This document shows, piece by piece, positions 11,482 through 24,434 of a stretch of DNA of 64,000 nt. The stretch lies in the NCBI GenBank assembly GCA_013398275.1, contig VZSE01010682.1, positions 524,052 through 588,051 of the forward strand, given 5' to 3'. The notes below the pieces were generated by a model. The model was not told where the DNA came from and did not search any database. It saw only the letters and a list, made by a program, of their open reading frames with translations. A program made the position numbers and the translations under genes. The stretch comes from Promerops cafer. Lineage: Eukaryota > Chordata > Aves > Passeriformes > Nectariniidae. Position 1 is the first letter of the stretch; the number at the start of each line of letters is the position of its first letter.

Positions 11482-12675
11482 CTGAGAAGGCATACCACTA
11501 TTATATTTGTAATCTCAATTGCTGTCTAAAATAAATACACCTATTGCATCCTAAAATTAAAAAAAAACACTTAGGTAGAAATACTGTGCTTTCATACAAA
11601 GACACAGTATCAAATACTTTTAGTATTTGATTTTTTTTTAGTTTCACAATGATTAGAACTGAAGATTTCTAAAATAGGTAAATTGCATGATGACAAAACC
11701 AGACTTTGCTGAAAGTTTCATTTAAACCTTGAAGTTTAATTTAAAAAAAAATTAGATTGCTGAGTTTTACAAATGTATTTATTTCATAGAATAGGTGACA
11801 ATACAAGTGCTTCTTCTTTATGGCTTTTTTATGTATATAAAATAGCATAAAGCTAGATTTTTTTCTAAATAGCAACTTATTTCCTTTCCCATGAAATATT
11901 ATTTACTCTTTATGTTTGTAGGCTTTTTTGTACTCTGCTTTCAAAAAAAAAATAATTTCTTGAAAACACCATGTAAATAAATTTTAAGAATTCTAGATTT
12001 TTGTTCAAGAATTATGACAGAGAAAAATTAATTAAGTTAGCCCATGGTTCTTCATTAAAGAGTGTCCACAGTTTCCAATCCATCCATTTTCCAAATTGTT
12101 AATTGAATTTTTTTTTTTCTTTTTGGTATTAGGCTAGCTAACATATCTAGAGATATTTGTTTTGTAAACAAACAATTTCAGTTGTCAACTACTGTCTTAC
12201 AAAGCTTATCAGCAGGTGCACAGGTAGACTATTTCGCTAGTTAGTGTATACACAACTAGTATATTCTTATGGAATATATGGAATACTGGAACATTGCAAC
12301 AGGATCATGAATGAGTTTTTTTTTAAAGAGTCAATTAAATGAATTTTAATTATATAGTTAATTTTACTCCTCAATATTTTGAAGTATATTGACGATTTAC
12401 ACAGAAAAACTAATGCCTCAAATCAGTTCTGTATGCAAATTTAAAAGGCAGAGATTTCAGCTTAATATGAAGATCCAGGTGACATATTATGTCAAGAAGA
12501 ACAGCCTCAATACCTGCACTAGATTTTATTCAGGCTTAACACACTTATAACTAAGGGGGAAATCAAAGAACCAAAATTAACCTATAATCTATTCCTCTCT
12601 GGTACATAGGAACACAATTTTCACCTATAAGCTTGTCTTAGTTGCTTAATTTTCTGCCACAGGTCATGCCCAAAA

Positions 12676-12715
12676 TGGAGGTTTTCTCCCCCCTTTGGAG
12701 GTTTTCTCCCAAATT
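12676..12715 (+). repeat. 20-bp tandem duplication
   Basis: TGGAGGTTTTCTCCC occurs twice, at 12676 and 12696, inside a locally GC-richer stretch (about 12660-12790) that I cannot classify. Confidence 0.8.
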
Positions 12716-13627
12716 TGCCCTAAACCAGGACAGCCAGCAGTAAACTTGGCCAAACTTTTGGTTCCTTTACTGTGTTCTTAGTATGCCTAACACACCCCAA
12801 ACAATGTTTAATACAATTATCACAATCAATTGCTTCTAAACCAATGAATACTTGGAGCTGTCTAAGAGGATAAAGGCTGCTAAGTCTGCAGACTGTGAGA
12901 ATAAAAAAAATAATAATTCAAGGAGAATAGAAATTTTCCTCACTAATTTGTCAATTACTCTAATCAGGCTGATGAATTCTCCATCTTTCCTGTCACACTG
13001 CTGTCAAAATTATAATGCAAGTATTGTAAGATTAGGGAAAGTAATGAAAAGAATGCAAATTCTATCAGTAGAACTCTCAACCAAGATAAGAAACCCCTTG
13101 TATCCATTGTTTAAATTGCTTACCTATTTGTATTATTCAGTCACCAAACAAAAAGTAGAAATAATTAGAGACATGAGTCCCATACTTGAATATTGTGTGT
13201 TGTAGCCATTGACAATATTAATTTCTGTCTCAGCTTCCATCTTCCTCATTTCCTTCTGCACAGAACAACAGATCCATGAAGCAGCTGGAGTCTTTCATGA
13301 TGAAAGCTGTAGTTTTGATTACTCTTAGGTCAAACCTGGATTCCTGACTTTCCTGTACCAACAATAAGATTTTGTACAAAAAGGGCCTTCAAACATCTAA
13401 TTCTGTAAGCACTTCTAGATGCTTGTCTATCCTTTAGTGACAGTCCTACTAAGCAAACAAAGCAGGTCTTGGACAGAACTGAAACCTTGAGTTCAAAACT
13501 GTAATCCAAGAACAACCCAGTACATCAGGAGCTACTAGATACTTCTCTGATTTTTTTTTCAAAGGAATGGGACTGATGAAATTCAATTAAACCATCTAAT
13601 ATTTGCACATTTTTCTCAGCTACTCAC

Positions 13628-13662
13628 CAAGTTAATTTCTTTGAAGAGAGGTATCTAAGACT
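13628..13662 (-). CDS. Candidate small exon (35 nt)
   Basis: The acceptor CTGTATTTCCTTTAG and the donor ACTTG then GTGAGT are both strong. In the phase 0-to-2 frame it reads SLRYLSSKKLT; the other two frames contain stops. It fits between 14489-14528 and 11330-11481. Too short to be independent proof. Confidence 0.32.
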
Positions 13663-14488
13663 CTAAAGGAAATACAGACGATTTTTGTTTAAGACTGCTT
13701 GCCTAAATTTTAGATAAAGTTAGATTAAAAGGCCTCTATTTTATCAGATTCCTAATTTATGTACCTTCTATTGTGCTTAATGCACAGTTAAGGCCATTCA
13801 AATTTATTACAGTCTAGCACTTACAACTACTCCTAGTTGAGGTTGCAGTACAGAGGGCTTTGAAGCACCCTATTTGGTGTGGAAAGTATGTCTAATGAAA
13901 GTCAAAATATGCATTTTCCTAAAGTAGAAACTGTTTTTTAGAAAACAGCACATGCAGAAGTAAAGCTGTGACCACGATTGTGCACTATTTTAAACAAAGC
14001 AGATTAGTGGCTAAATCATCCAGTCAGAAAGAGATTTAGATTTAACTCCCTCCTTGGCCTGAAGGGGAGATTTAGTGTGCCAAAACAAAAATGTTTTTAT
14101 CCTGGAGACAGAATAATGTCCTGTACTAATTTCTAGGGTATATGAACAGGATCAGAAAGTAGGAAAAAGTGACAGTGAAGTGCAATAGAAACTGCTGAAA
14201 AATAATATTGTAGTAATATATATCATTTCAATATCTTCAATTTCTATGAGGTAACATGAATTAAATTTTCCCCAACCAAAAATCTGATGAATGGCATATC
14301 AATGACATTTTTGGACTTTGTTAGTCAAAGTATATAAATATGAGAAAAATAATCCAACCTTATAGGTAATAGGTTTTTTCTTTCTTTTTTATTTTCCTGT
14401 TGGAAGCTTTCTATCAATCTCTCTGAAAGTAATGTTGTCCATTAATTAATAGATAAGATAGGTCAAAGACTAAGTTTTGAGCCCTTAC

Positions 14489-14528
14489 CAAAATAGTAAC
14501 AAATTTTTTCATGGAGTTCACTTTTTTA
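14489..14528 (-). CDS. Candidate small exon (40 nt)
   Basis: The acceptor is excellent (TTTTTTTTCTGACAATTCAG) and the donor is TTTTG then GTAAGG. Only one frame lacks stops, entering at phase 2 and leaving at phase 0, and it reads KKVNSMKKFVTIL. It fits phase-wise between 20973-21015 and 13628-13662. The lysine-rich composition is what AT-rich DNA would give anyway, so the case rests on the splice sites. Confidence 0.32.
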
Positions 14529-15037
14529 CTGAATTGTCAGAAAAAAAACAACTAAGTGACTGCCTGCAAATTGACTGTAAGAAGCAGGTTTTCAGCACTA
14601 ATATTACACCCAGACTAAAACTTATAAATTTTTTGTCACAATGTAGCTAATTTGGGCCACAGCCAAAGGGTTGTCATTACAATAAACTGTATGGACAATT
14701 TTGTATTAGTGTTCAGGTCTGTATTCTGTTCCTTTTTCTTTTACTGCTATAGAGGTATCTATCATAATCAGCAGTAGCAATATGGCTTTCTAACACCTGT
14801 GCTAGGTGAGAATTAGGTTGCTAACTTTACCTGTTAAGGAAGTACATATATATGCTATCAACCAGCAGTACTTCCATTCTTACTGTGGTGATGACTCCAC
14901 AGTTGTGCAGGTTTTTCTGAAACACTGCATTTATTATAGTTAGCTCTTAATGCTGCATTTTGGCTTTACAGTCCTTTCAGATATAGAAAAAGCTATGTGA
15001 CAAAAGAGTAAAAAAAAGGCAAGAAATGTATCTTAGT

Positions 15038-15050
15038 CCCCCCCCCCCAA
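15038..15050 (+). repeat. Poly-C run
   Basis: An uninterrupted run of about ten C residues, conspicuous in AT-rich DNA. Confidence 0.8.
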
Positions 15051-15929
15051 ATCTTTCAGTCTGAGGCATAATTGAGTACAACTTTATGGACTGAGGTACA
15101 AATATAAACCAAGAGGATTGTATCAGAAATAAAAAAATTAGTAACTTTCACTAGCCTATTAATATTTAAGTAAATTGAAGCATAGAATGATTGGTTGCAT
15201 TGAATACCTAGGTTTTGCTGGGTGCAAAACAGCCATCCATGGAGCATGGCATATGTTTCTGCTCATTTCAAGTAGGTGATCACAATATTTTCCTTTATAA
15301 TCTCTTAATTTATTAGTTTCACTTCTTTTCTTGTGATACTCTGAAACTGTGGCAGAAAGTGTTAGGAAAAAATGGTAGGAAATCCATGGTAGAACACTTA
15401 CAGCACATAAAAGTTACCAAACTGAGAAAATCAATTATAGGAAAATACACTCTGATAAATTTAAGATTATGAGAGAGAAATCTCATCTTGTAAAGTGCAT
15501 ATTTTTATTTTCAACTTTATCACTGACAAATATCAGCAAATAAATAATTGGCTATTTATAATCTTAATTAGTACATCCACCATAAATTAAACAAAAATAT
15601 GGAAAAGAACAGGTAAATACTCCAGCAAGATATTAGATAAAACTTACATGTTCTTAAGTATACTCTCAGTGAATTTACAGAAGTCTATTTCTGAGCATAC
15701 AGATTTATTAAGATAAAAGCCAAAAAAACGTATGTACAGATTAGTCTTGTAGGAGCTTCACTCAATAGGTAGGATCTGATTCACCTTTTTTTCTCTATTA
15801 ACCAATATGGAACCATTTTGGATTTACTTTCCACTGTAGCCAATAAGAGAAAGTAAAAATTATGTTGTTGTACATTTAGTTCAAATCATTATTTGCATGA
15901 AAAAGCCTTTCATCAATACCTCCTAGTTT

Positions 15930-16310
15930 TTAACAAATTGATAATCTCAACAGTTTTTTCATTGGGGTGATGAAACGGTCAACAGGTAAAAGGCCATGAA
16001 ATGGATGAAGTTTCAGAGTGGACTTCTTTCCTTCTTTGGAGGAAAATTGTCTGGTGCCTTTAGAAGAGCATTCCCTGTGAGAATTGCCTATAGTATCTCC
16101 TTGTCTCCACTGAGTCAGCTGCCTGTTTCCAGCCCCTGGCCACACTCTACTTTCTTTGTGGTAATTCAATGAAGCTCTGCCAGGCAGCAGCACCCTTCTG
16201 TCACTAATGCCATTTTGTCTATGCCTTGGAGGGGAAAAAAAATAAAATCTGTGGGTTAAAATGTTTTGTTTCTTTCCTACACAGACAAGGACAGGGACAG
16301 AGTATAGCAT
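15930..16310 (-). other. 126-codon open frame of unknown nature
   Basis: The minus strand is open for 126 codons in a GC-richer patch. A very strong acceptor (TTTTATTTTTTTTCCCCTCC, then AAG, at about 16229) sits inside it. From that acceptor one frame reads IDKMALVTEGCCCLAELH before a stop; another stays open and reads SRVWPGAGNRQLTQWRQG further on. No donor of matching quality is visible. It could hold an exon of the minus-strand gene or be remnant transposon; I cannot decide. Confidence 0.25.
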
Positions 16311-16634
16311 TAGAGATAAAATGTTTTTGTTGCTTTATTAGTTGAAGTAGGAGAAAAAATTAGGAATTGTCCATCATCATCCATTGTTTATTGTATGTAT
16401 TTTCACAGGCAAGAAACACACTATTACTAATTTTAGTTTGCTTTGTTCATCTCATTTTACTTTTGGTAGCTTACAAATATGACTGGCTACTGTGATATGA
16501 CCCAAGTTTCATGAAATAAGATCCTATTTGGATTCTGCTGCATAAGATGTGCTGTACAGCTCAAAGCATATGAAATATTTGAAATCACAATAGTTCTTCG
16601 TTTCAATTTAAATAAATAATCCTGGTTGATTAAC

Positions 16635-17775
16635 TGTCATGGTTTAGGACTGGCCCAATGCCAGTGCCCCCATGAAAATGTATTTTCTTTAACTAACTGC
16701 TGTGAGATGTGACCAGGAACAGAGCAGAGCAGGCTTAAACTTAGAAAAAGAGAGAAAAGCAATAATTTTATTAAACTACAAACTAACATCAAAAAAACAC
16801 ACAGGAAAACAGAGTGAACACCTTTTAAACCATTCCTCCTCCTCCCACCCAAATTCACCAAAGCACAGTGAGACAAAAATCTTGGAGTCCTGATCAAGTT
16901 ACCNNNNNNNNNNNNNNNNNNNNNNNNNNNNNNNNNNNNNNNNNNNNNNNNNNNNNNNNNNNNNNNNNNNNNNNNNNNNNNNNNNNNNNNNNNNNNNNNN
17001 NNNNNNNNNNNNNNNNNNNNNNNNNNNNNNNNNNNNNNNNNNNNNNNNNNNNNNNNNNNNNNNNNNNNNNNNNNNNNNNNNNNNNNNNNNNNNNNNNNNN
17101 NNNNNNNNNNNNNNNNNNNNNNNNNNNNNNNNNNNNNNNNNNNNNNNNNNNNNNNNNNNNNNNNNNNNNNNNNNNNNNNNNNNNNNNNNNNNNNNNNNNN
17201 NNNNNNNNNNNNNNNNNNNNNNNNNNNNNNNNNNNNNNNNNNNNNNNNNNNNNNNNNNNNNNNNNNNNNNNNNNNNNNNNNNNNNNNNNNNNNNNNNNNN
17301 NNNNNNNNNNNNNNNNNNNNNNNNNNNNNNNNNNNNNNNNNNNNNNNNNNNNNNNNNNNNNNNNNNNGCCTCCTCTGCCGGCACAGGCTCGCTCGCTCTC
17401 TCTTCTGGGGTTGGGGGCGGAACAAAAGACACCTCGGTGTTTTTTTTCCACTCCTTGGTCCTGCAGGGCTGGCCCGGTTCCATTCCCTTCCACCTTCTCT
17501 CTCTCTCTCCGGGGCTCCGGCCTACCTCAGCCGGGGCCTCCATGGCTCCCTCCCCCACCCAGCCATGTGGCCGGGCGGGGCAGAGACGGTGCCGCTCCCT
17601 GGGCTACCACGGGCGAAAGAGAGCGAACTCTGGGAAATCTCTGCTTTTAACCCCGTGTGTCTTCAGAGGTGACTCACGTCTTCAGTGGTCACACCAGGTG
17701 TCAATATTCGAATCTGACCACTGATTGGTTTAACTAAAACTTCCCAAAAAACTCACTTCCTCCCAAACGGAGACA
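16635..17775 (-). mobile_element. CpG-rich solo LTR of an endogenous retrovirus, with assembly gap
   Basis: The left end is TGTCATGG and the right end GGAGACA, giving inverted TGTC/GACA termini. Flanks are TTAAC and TTAAG, a five-base target duplication with one mismatch. Read on the minus strand it has a TATA-like GTTAAAAGC (about 17643-17652) and AATAAA (16767-16772). The U3 half (about 17370-17650) is very GC- and CpG-rich, unlike anything else in the window, which suggests recent insertion. A 464-base run of N lies inside, so the true length is unknown. The large open frames reported across this place consist mainly of N and are not genes. Confidence 0.78.
16904..17367. other. Assembly gap (464 N)
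   Basis: All bases are N. The right edge enters GC-rich DNA, a common cause of sequencing failure. Confidence 0.99.
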
Positions 17776-18888
17776 TTAAGGGAAAATCAGGAAAGTCCAG
17801 AGAAAATGAAGGTGTTTGGAATGCTGGATTCTAAAGGATGAAAGAAGATATGATCCCAGTCAATGAAGTGCTAGCTTTCAGCCTGTTTAGGGTCAGCAAT
17901 TTTCTCTCTCATTAGGTGGCACTATGCCAAACAATAGCTCAGTCTTATGTTCTTTAGGAGATTATAGTTACTCTGTCCCTAGTTGCAATATATGTAAGGA
18001 AAAAAAATGCAAGAGGAAATTTTTAGATGCTCTGTGAGATTCTATATAGTCTCTTTTCTTTTTACGATCTCTCATTTCTTAAACCTGTGCATCATTTGTT
18101 ATGGTAAAATTAATTGTCTATCAGGAAGTTTAATCTGTTAATTAGCTTGTGTACACATAATATTTATTGTAATGATTTGAAATACTTTTGAAAAACATGG
18201 CCAGGACTCCTTCCATAACAGAATGTGGACAGAACTTTAACTATATTTTTGCTGCACTTTTATGATTCTAACTTCCTTTAGTACCTCAATAGAATATTCT
18301 TCCTGAAATACAAAATAAAATGAACAACCAATAATCTGTGATACAGAACAGTCTTGTGGAATGGAAAAATCAAAAATCTGATCTTACTTGGTGATTTACT
18401 CACACAGTAAGAGAAAAAAATCTGTGCAGTGTATGATCTTTTTTGTGAATTTGACAAGTTCCATACCAAACCTTATGCAACTAGAGGAGATTCTAAAATC
18501 CAAACATCCTCCTTATAGACTGCTTCCTCTCCTCTGTATCATATGTTCTATACCCTATATGTCTCCCATATGCCATTCATTTTCTCACTCATCCACGCAG
18601 TAGCTATATTCATACCAAATAAAGCTCTTAAATAATGGACAGAGACAAAGACTGAGAGTTGGAAACTAGTCTAAAAAAATCCTTCTCACACTACACTTCC
18701 CGTAGTGAGCACAGGAAAATCTCTGCTCCCAGCTTAAGGCAATGCATTTCCCAGTCTTCCTTTATTTCCACAGGAGACACACTTAATTCTCCACAAAGCC
18801 ATTTGGGGCATTTCTCTTAACCCCTCCAGAGATCTAGAAAAATATACACTTTTTTCCTAATTTATAGACTTACGTTAGTGTATCTCAC

Positions 18889-19455
18889 AATCATAGAATA
18901 ATTTAGAAAGAATTTCTAAAAGTCATTTAGTCCAAGACCTCACTTCAAGCAGCATCAAATAGATCAAGGTATTAAGAAGCTTGAGTTTAAAATCTGTCAT
19001 CCTCAGGGATGGAGATTCCACCCTCAGCCTCTCTGGGAAGCTGTGTCTGTTTTTGGTTATTTTAGTGGTGAAAAACTCTATCCTAATATCTGATTTATCT
19101 TTTTCCTAATATCAGAGTTTCCGTCATTGCAATTTCTGTCCTCCAGAGCTTCTCATGCATCTCTACACATCTCCAAGAGTCCTCTGCATAAAACTTCATT
19201 AATATTTTTCCTAAGCCTGATCTTCTCAACACTGCACAAACTCAGGTATCTCAGCCTCTTAAACATTTTGTGCTCCATGCTCCCAATCATTGTGATGGTT
19301 CTCTGACATATTCATTCCAGCACGTCATTATTTTTCTTGCACCAGGGAATAAAAACTGGGCACAGTACTCCAAAAGCAGACTCACAGCCACCAATAGCAC
19401 GGAATGATAACTTTTCTTGACCTGCAGGAAACACTGTTCCTGCAAAGATATTTTC
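18889..19455 (-). mobile_element. Old CR1 LINE fragment, minus orientation
   Basis: It starts with AATCATAGAATAATTTAG, the reverse complement of the CR1 tail, and continues with decayed CR1 3' phrases such as GTCCAAGACCTCAC, GGGCACAGTACTCCAAAAGC and CTTGCACCAGGGAAT. Divergence is clearly higher than in the 57741 copy. Confidence 0.8.
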
Positions 19456-20565
19456 TACACTTGCAGGTCCCTTTCTCACATCATTACATTGTCACTGTTG
19501 TTGGTTGTTGATATACATACACTTTTAAGTGAACTCTAGAAAACAACTGGAAGGTACAGTATGAGAATATGGTGTGGCAAGTAGTGTTTATCTGCAGTGA
19601 CTTACATGTGTCACACAGAAGGCAAGAGTTTGTAATCTCAGTTATACCTTCTGGCATTAAAAATTAATACTGTATAATGGTATTAGTATCTCTAGTATGT
19701 TGTTTTGAATTTAATCTCTAAGCTACTTCTATGAATTATAGTGTCTCAATATCTTTTATTTCATTAGAGTGTACACCACCACCTTGCTTTAGTATATGTC
19801 TCCAGTCATTAAAGAAAAGTGCTTGAATATGGGCCATTTCTGTGGCAAACATAAGGTTTGTTGGCTACGGTGTTCCCACTGAGAGAGAAAGTACTTAAGT
19901 AGAATTTCTCAATAACAATCAGTTATGGAATAGGTAGCATACTGGCTATTGTGTAAATGTTTAACATTCCAGAATATTTCACTTTGTTTCAAAGATTTTA
20001 GTGTTTCTACAAAGTAAATTCTTCTTTTAAGATAACGGAGAGGGAATCTATACTTTAAGAAAAACAAAATACCCAGAACTGTCCTTCTCATTTAATTTGT
20101 GAAATTTATATGGAAAATTTAAAGCATACTCTATCTTCAAACGACTTGTGTACTATGAGTTTTGCTTTTCTATGTACAAAAGAGATAATAGAGAAATACT
20201 GATATAGTGATAAACTCGTGAAGTAAATTATCAGAGTTTTTCCATCAAGTACAAAGAAATAACAGAAATCAATGCTAATGTGACATTTTTTTTATCTCTG
20301 TCTCTCAATTTTTTTCTCATCTTTCCTTTCTACAAGAAAAATTCAGGGAGTATAACAAAAGATAGTGATGTGCTGCCAATATCTTTGAAAGGATTTTCCT
20401 GAAAAATTCCTTTTTATCTTGTAATTATGATCTATCTTGATGGTGTCTTTATTTTCAAATAAAATGAGCAAAAATTAGAAAGTGTTTTCCCTTGGAAATA
20501 AGATTTTTTTCCCCAATAACTCTTAAAAAAGAATTTAACTACAGCACTTAGTTTGAATGTGTTTC

Positions 20566-20662
20566 TGTTGGGTTTTTTGGGGTTTTTTTGGTTGTGGGTA
20601 TTTTTTGTTGTTGTTTTGTTGTTGTTGTCGTTCTTTTGTTGTTTTTGTTGTTGTTGTTTTAT
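20566..20662 (+). repeat. GTT/T-rich low-complexity tract
   Basis: About 95 bases made only of G and T with rare exceptions, with repeated GTTGTT units. Confidence 0.9.
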
Positions 20663-20972
20663 GGTAACAGCTTTCTATCTGTTTGCACTTTTGGTTTCTT
20701 GAGAAGCAACCTGTAGTTTTTTCATGCCTTTGAAAGGCATGTCTTATATAACTTATGTTGAAAGGAATAAATAGATCTGTAATAAAAATGCATTCTAATT
20801 TTAAATCTCTTTTTCTTGAGTCCCTTTGTATGCTATCTTCCTATTTATTTCAAGACTATTTATTCTGAAAAAAGTAGGACATCACTTGTCTTCTGCTGAA
20901 GATGTAATCCGTACTTCATGCTACCTATAATCATCAAACCATACTCTAAAAATATCTGCAAGCACAGCTTAC

Positions 20973-21015
20973 CTCAGAGTGGCTGAGACCCATTTTTGTG
21001 TGTCTTGAAAGTAAT
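20973..21015 (-). CDS. Candidate exon close downstream of 21110-21268 (43 nt)
   Basis: A consensus donor (CTCTGAG then GTAAGC) ends an open stretch reading YFQDTQKWVSATL. The acceptor (CAAATAAG) lacks a pyrimidine tract, which is the weak point; CTTTCAAG 11 nt further in is an alternative in the same phase. The intron to the preceding exon would be only 94 bp and contains TACTAATG and a T-run. The phase is 1 in and 2 out. Confidence 0.33.
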
Positions 21016-21109
21016 CTTATTTGACATTTTCTCCACAGTTAAAAGATTCCCAATAAAGTACCGTGCAGCATTAGTATGTCAAAAAAAAAAAAATACAAAC
21101 ATCTGACAC

Positions 21110-21268
21110 CTGTCTTGATCACCTTGCTGTTAAAAGTAAAGCTTCCAGATAAAGTCAGATGTAGCTGATTTATGAAGCTCTGAAGCTCTGGGACATTTTC
21201 ATAGAGAACTGCGAAACTCTTGATGTCTTTGCTTTGATTGCCTTCTTCCTCTCCTTTTTTCACAGGGT
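21110..21268 (-). CDS. Internal exon of an unidentified gene (159 nt, phase 1-1)
   Basis: On the minus strand a branch-point-like CCTGACC and the tract CCTTTTCTCTATTCTGTTAAG lead into 52 complete open codons. The donor is GTGTCA after ACAG, with an alternative GTGATC 11 nt earlier. The translation includes KKGEEEGNQSKDIKSF, YENVPELQSFINQLHLTLSG and FTFNSKVIKT: an acidic linker, then an amphipathic, folded-looking stretch. The length is a multiple of three and both ends are phase 1, as in 37736-37933, so these two exons splice together in frame with an asparagine at the junction. Family not recognised. The weak donor is the main doubt about the boundary. Confidence 0.7.
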
Positions 21269-23588
21269 CTTAACAGAATAGAGAAAAGGGTCAGGCAGGA
21301 TAAAACACAGAACAATTCAGTGGAGCAGTATCCTGCCCTGCCACAGGCTCTTTTCCCAGAGCAGCAGGTTTTCCATCCACTATGCCAACACAGCCAGAAG
21401 AGACAATTAAACCTTTTATGTTTGATAGGCCAGCAGACTGGCTGGTTCTTTTACAATTTCTATGGGAAACAACTCAAACTTGGAAAGAAAACAAGACTCC
21501 TATCCTAAAAATCTCATTCGCTATTGTTCTTCTTCAATTAAAGAAATATTAATCAAATGAAAACATTCCTAAAGCATGAAGTATACAGAAATTGCATTAA
21601 CTTCAAAATATTCAATTGCTGACTTAAGCAGTCCGTGGACAATAGATTGTCATTAACTCTTCATGAGTCCTCAATGGTGTCTACTTCATGGCTTCAAAAG
21701 AAGCACTTATCATTTTTAAAATAACACAGTTTTTAAAATGTAATTCATTGTGGAAATAAAATGTAGTCCATACTTTATTGTAGGAATTTGAATCCGATCA
21801 TCTCAGAACCATTTTATAGTGTAATAAAGAAATAAAGATCTATTGGATGTAGTTAGGATGTAGAAGGAATCACTTTTTTTTGGATGTAATGTAGAGATGC
21901 TACTTATACATAGAACACATTGAGACAGTTTTCAAGTCAAGACAGAGCTGAATCTTGCAAAGATTGTGTATCATCCTCAGTGCCTTGTCTATATATTGAG
22001 GAAATATTGTGTTTAGAACTCCATACAGAAATGGTGTTGATTTATTTAAGTTTCAACTTCACTTGAAAGTTTTTGAGTTTAATATTTCCTTCCCAAGAAA
22101 GGAAGTGAAATGGTCCAGGACACTAATTATAATAAATCACTGTTTTCAAAACCATAGTATATCTTTAATAAAGTAATTAATGTATAGTTTTTTATTGTTC
22201 TACATTATAAGAACACTCATTAAAAAATGTCAAACACAGTATGTAAAGTTTATTTTTCCTAGGATCAATTACAGTCTGGGGAGCCATAAGGGATCTACCA
22301 GCACAAGGGGTAGGCTTTGATGACAGACAGACATCCAATCAGCAGGAGATTGCAGTGAGAAAACCACTAAACATGTGAAAATGTATAGTCTCAAACTTTT
22401 TTCCCTTGAAACGCTTCAGGAGAAAATCATCAGTGACAGGAAATCTTTGAAAAATATTATCAGAGGAAAATACTTATAAATAAAATATGAATTAAACAGG
22501 AAAAATATATTAGGAAACTAGAGTGTTATTAACTCTCTAAGGCATATGTGTGTACATGTATATAGTTCATACATATGTTAAAGCACCAATGAAACAAGTG
22601 AGCTTTACATTACACTTGGATATGGCCTTGTTTTATGGCATAGATAATGTATATAACTGAATATAATACTTGCAATTTTTCTAAAAGAGTAGTATCTATA
22701 ATACTTTGGCCTGAAAATATCAGTGTATCAGTGTATTAGCTATTTCAGAACAAATACATGGAATTTAAATTTGAATTAATTATTGGCAATAACATTTGTT
22801 TCAGCTATTTGAATTAAAAGAAAAAATAATCTTGTGACAGAAATATATAATTTTATTATTTTACTTGAATTAGAGGACAGGAACAATGATGAACAGTGAT
22901 GAAAACAATGGAATTACTATGCTGAATGTATTTTTAAACTATTTAGCATGAAATGAAGTGTCAAAGCAAGCCTAAACCTGTTGTGTTGCAGATGTTAAGA
23001 AATGAAAATTAGATGAATTGCATTGAAAATTATCAGGACCATTTTTTAGAGATACCAATTATGGAGCCAAAATAGAAGGTTTTGATAGTGAGTTTTCACA
23101 TCCCTGCAGCCTGGAAAACTTATAGATTTACCTTGCTCATTCATAATTTAGATAACACGATTTTACAGCCTTTTTCCATGTCTATGGAATAGTTTGTGCA
23201 GTATGCTAAATACTCAACCAGGCTCAACAGCTGCAAGTTTGCCTAGTTTTTTGGAGTTTTTTCAATAAAGCTAACTTCCAATGACATTTCGTAAAAAATA
23301 GCCACATTTTCAAGGAAACTCATCATGTGGGATGTAATAAATTCCATTTTTTCTGTATAAAACCTGTTCTAAGCCACTTACAAAATTTAATAGCAAACGA
23401 TAACCTTTCAGAACAGAACAGAGTATCTAAAGATTTCCTATACGATAATGCCATCTGGGAAAGTGAACAGTGATATTTTTAAAGTGGGAGATTAGTCCTT
23501 TCTGTTTATCTAACAGAAGTTACCATCACTTCTTTCACCACCTTTCCTTAGAAATCAATACAGTTGTAAAACCACTCTGCATTTTTAC
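21269..23588. other. Intron, nothing recognised
   Basis: AT-rich sequence. Splice-like pairs of 16-25 nt occur near 22.3 and 23.4 kb but are too short to support. Confidence 0.4.
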
Positions 23589-23643
23589 CAGGTTCAATTC
23601 ATTTTCTGTGTAACTTCCATGTTCCACATCAGGGAATTCCTGC
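23589..23643 (-). CDS. Candidate exon (55 nt)
   Basis: The acceptor GATGAATTTATTTCAG is very good and the donor GTAAAA after AACCTG is acceptable. Only one of three frames is open, and it reads QEFPDVEHGSYTENELNL, an acidic and coding-like stretch. The phase is 2 in and 0 out. A further 0-to-1 exon would be needed before 21110-21268; a 16-nt splice-like pair near 22.29-22.31 kb would supply it, but I do not trust something that short. Confidence 0.33.
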
Positions 23644-24434
23644 CTGAAATAAATTCATCTATTGTCTGTGAAGGAGAAACCGGAGAAAGATATCACAGTC
23701 TGCATTATTTCTTTGGCAGAAGTGGTTTGAAAACTATTGCCTATTGAGATGTAGTTTTAGTTTTCTTATTTAAACATGAATTTAGAATTGTTGCCAGTAG
23801 ATAAGTGGATCAGAATTATTCCCGATCACATAAGTACATGAAGTATTTTTTTTTTTTTCTTCCCTCTGCTTTTTTTCCTGCTGAAGCTACCGCTTAAGGA
23901 CTTTGTTCCTTTTCAGATAAGATCAATTTTTTTGCCAAGTAAAAGTATGTCTTGAAGGGTCTGCTAAAACCTGGAATAAACATACAAAACTGAATTGACT
24001 TCTCAAGAGGCCATCACAACAATAGAAGAGCTAATCAAAATGACACGTACATTAAAAACAGCAGAAGTCAGTACACTGTCAAGCCTGTCTGTGTTGTATT
24101 ATTCTGTCTACTTGCTGTTTTCCTTTGCTTCCAAGATCACTCAGCCATGTAATAAGTAGATTTTCAATATGTGGTACTTCCTTCATTAGTTGTTCTGTCA
24201 TGCACTGGTGCAATCAGAGATTTGCTACCTTTTTCCTAAGCAGGCTACAGTGATAAAGTAAATGCAAGTTATTCATGCTACAACAAAAATATCTGCTGGG
24301 TTTGCTTATCCAGTGTTTTTCTGATGTTTTACACTTAGTATCCTTTATTTTCAAATGCACCAGTTTTATGCTTCAAAACTGCCAGGACATATGCCATAAT
24401 TGATATTTTGACCAAAAAACCATGTTAAACTTAC

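Noticed and set aside
12852..13205. 117-codon plus-strand frame
   Set aside because: Lysine- and isoleucine-rich as expected from AT-rich DNA; no splice support and no motif.
16637..17650. Open frames of 199-262 codons on both strands
   Set aside because: They consist mostly of untranslated N from the gap; the rest is LTR.
22280..23410. Splice-like pairs of 16-25 nt at about 22.3 and 23.4 kb
   Set aside because: Alternative combinations all satisfy the phases, which shows such short pairs arise by chance here.
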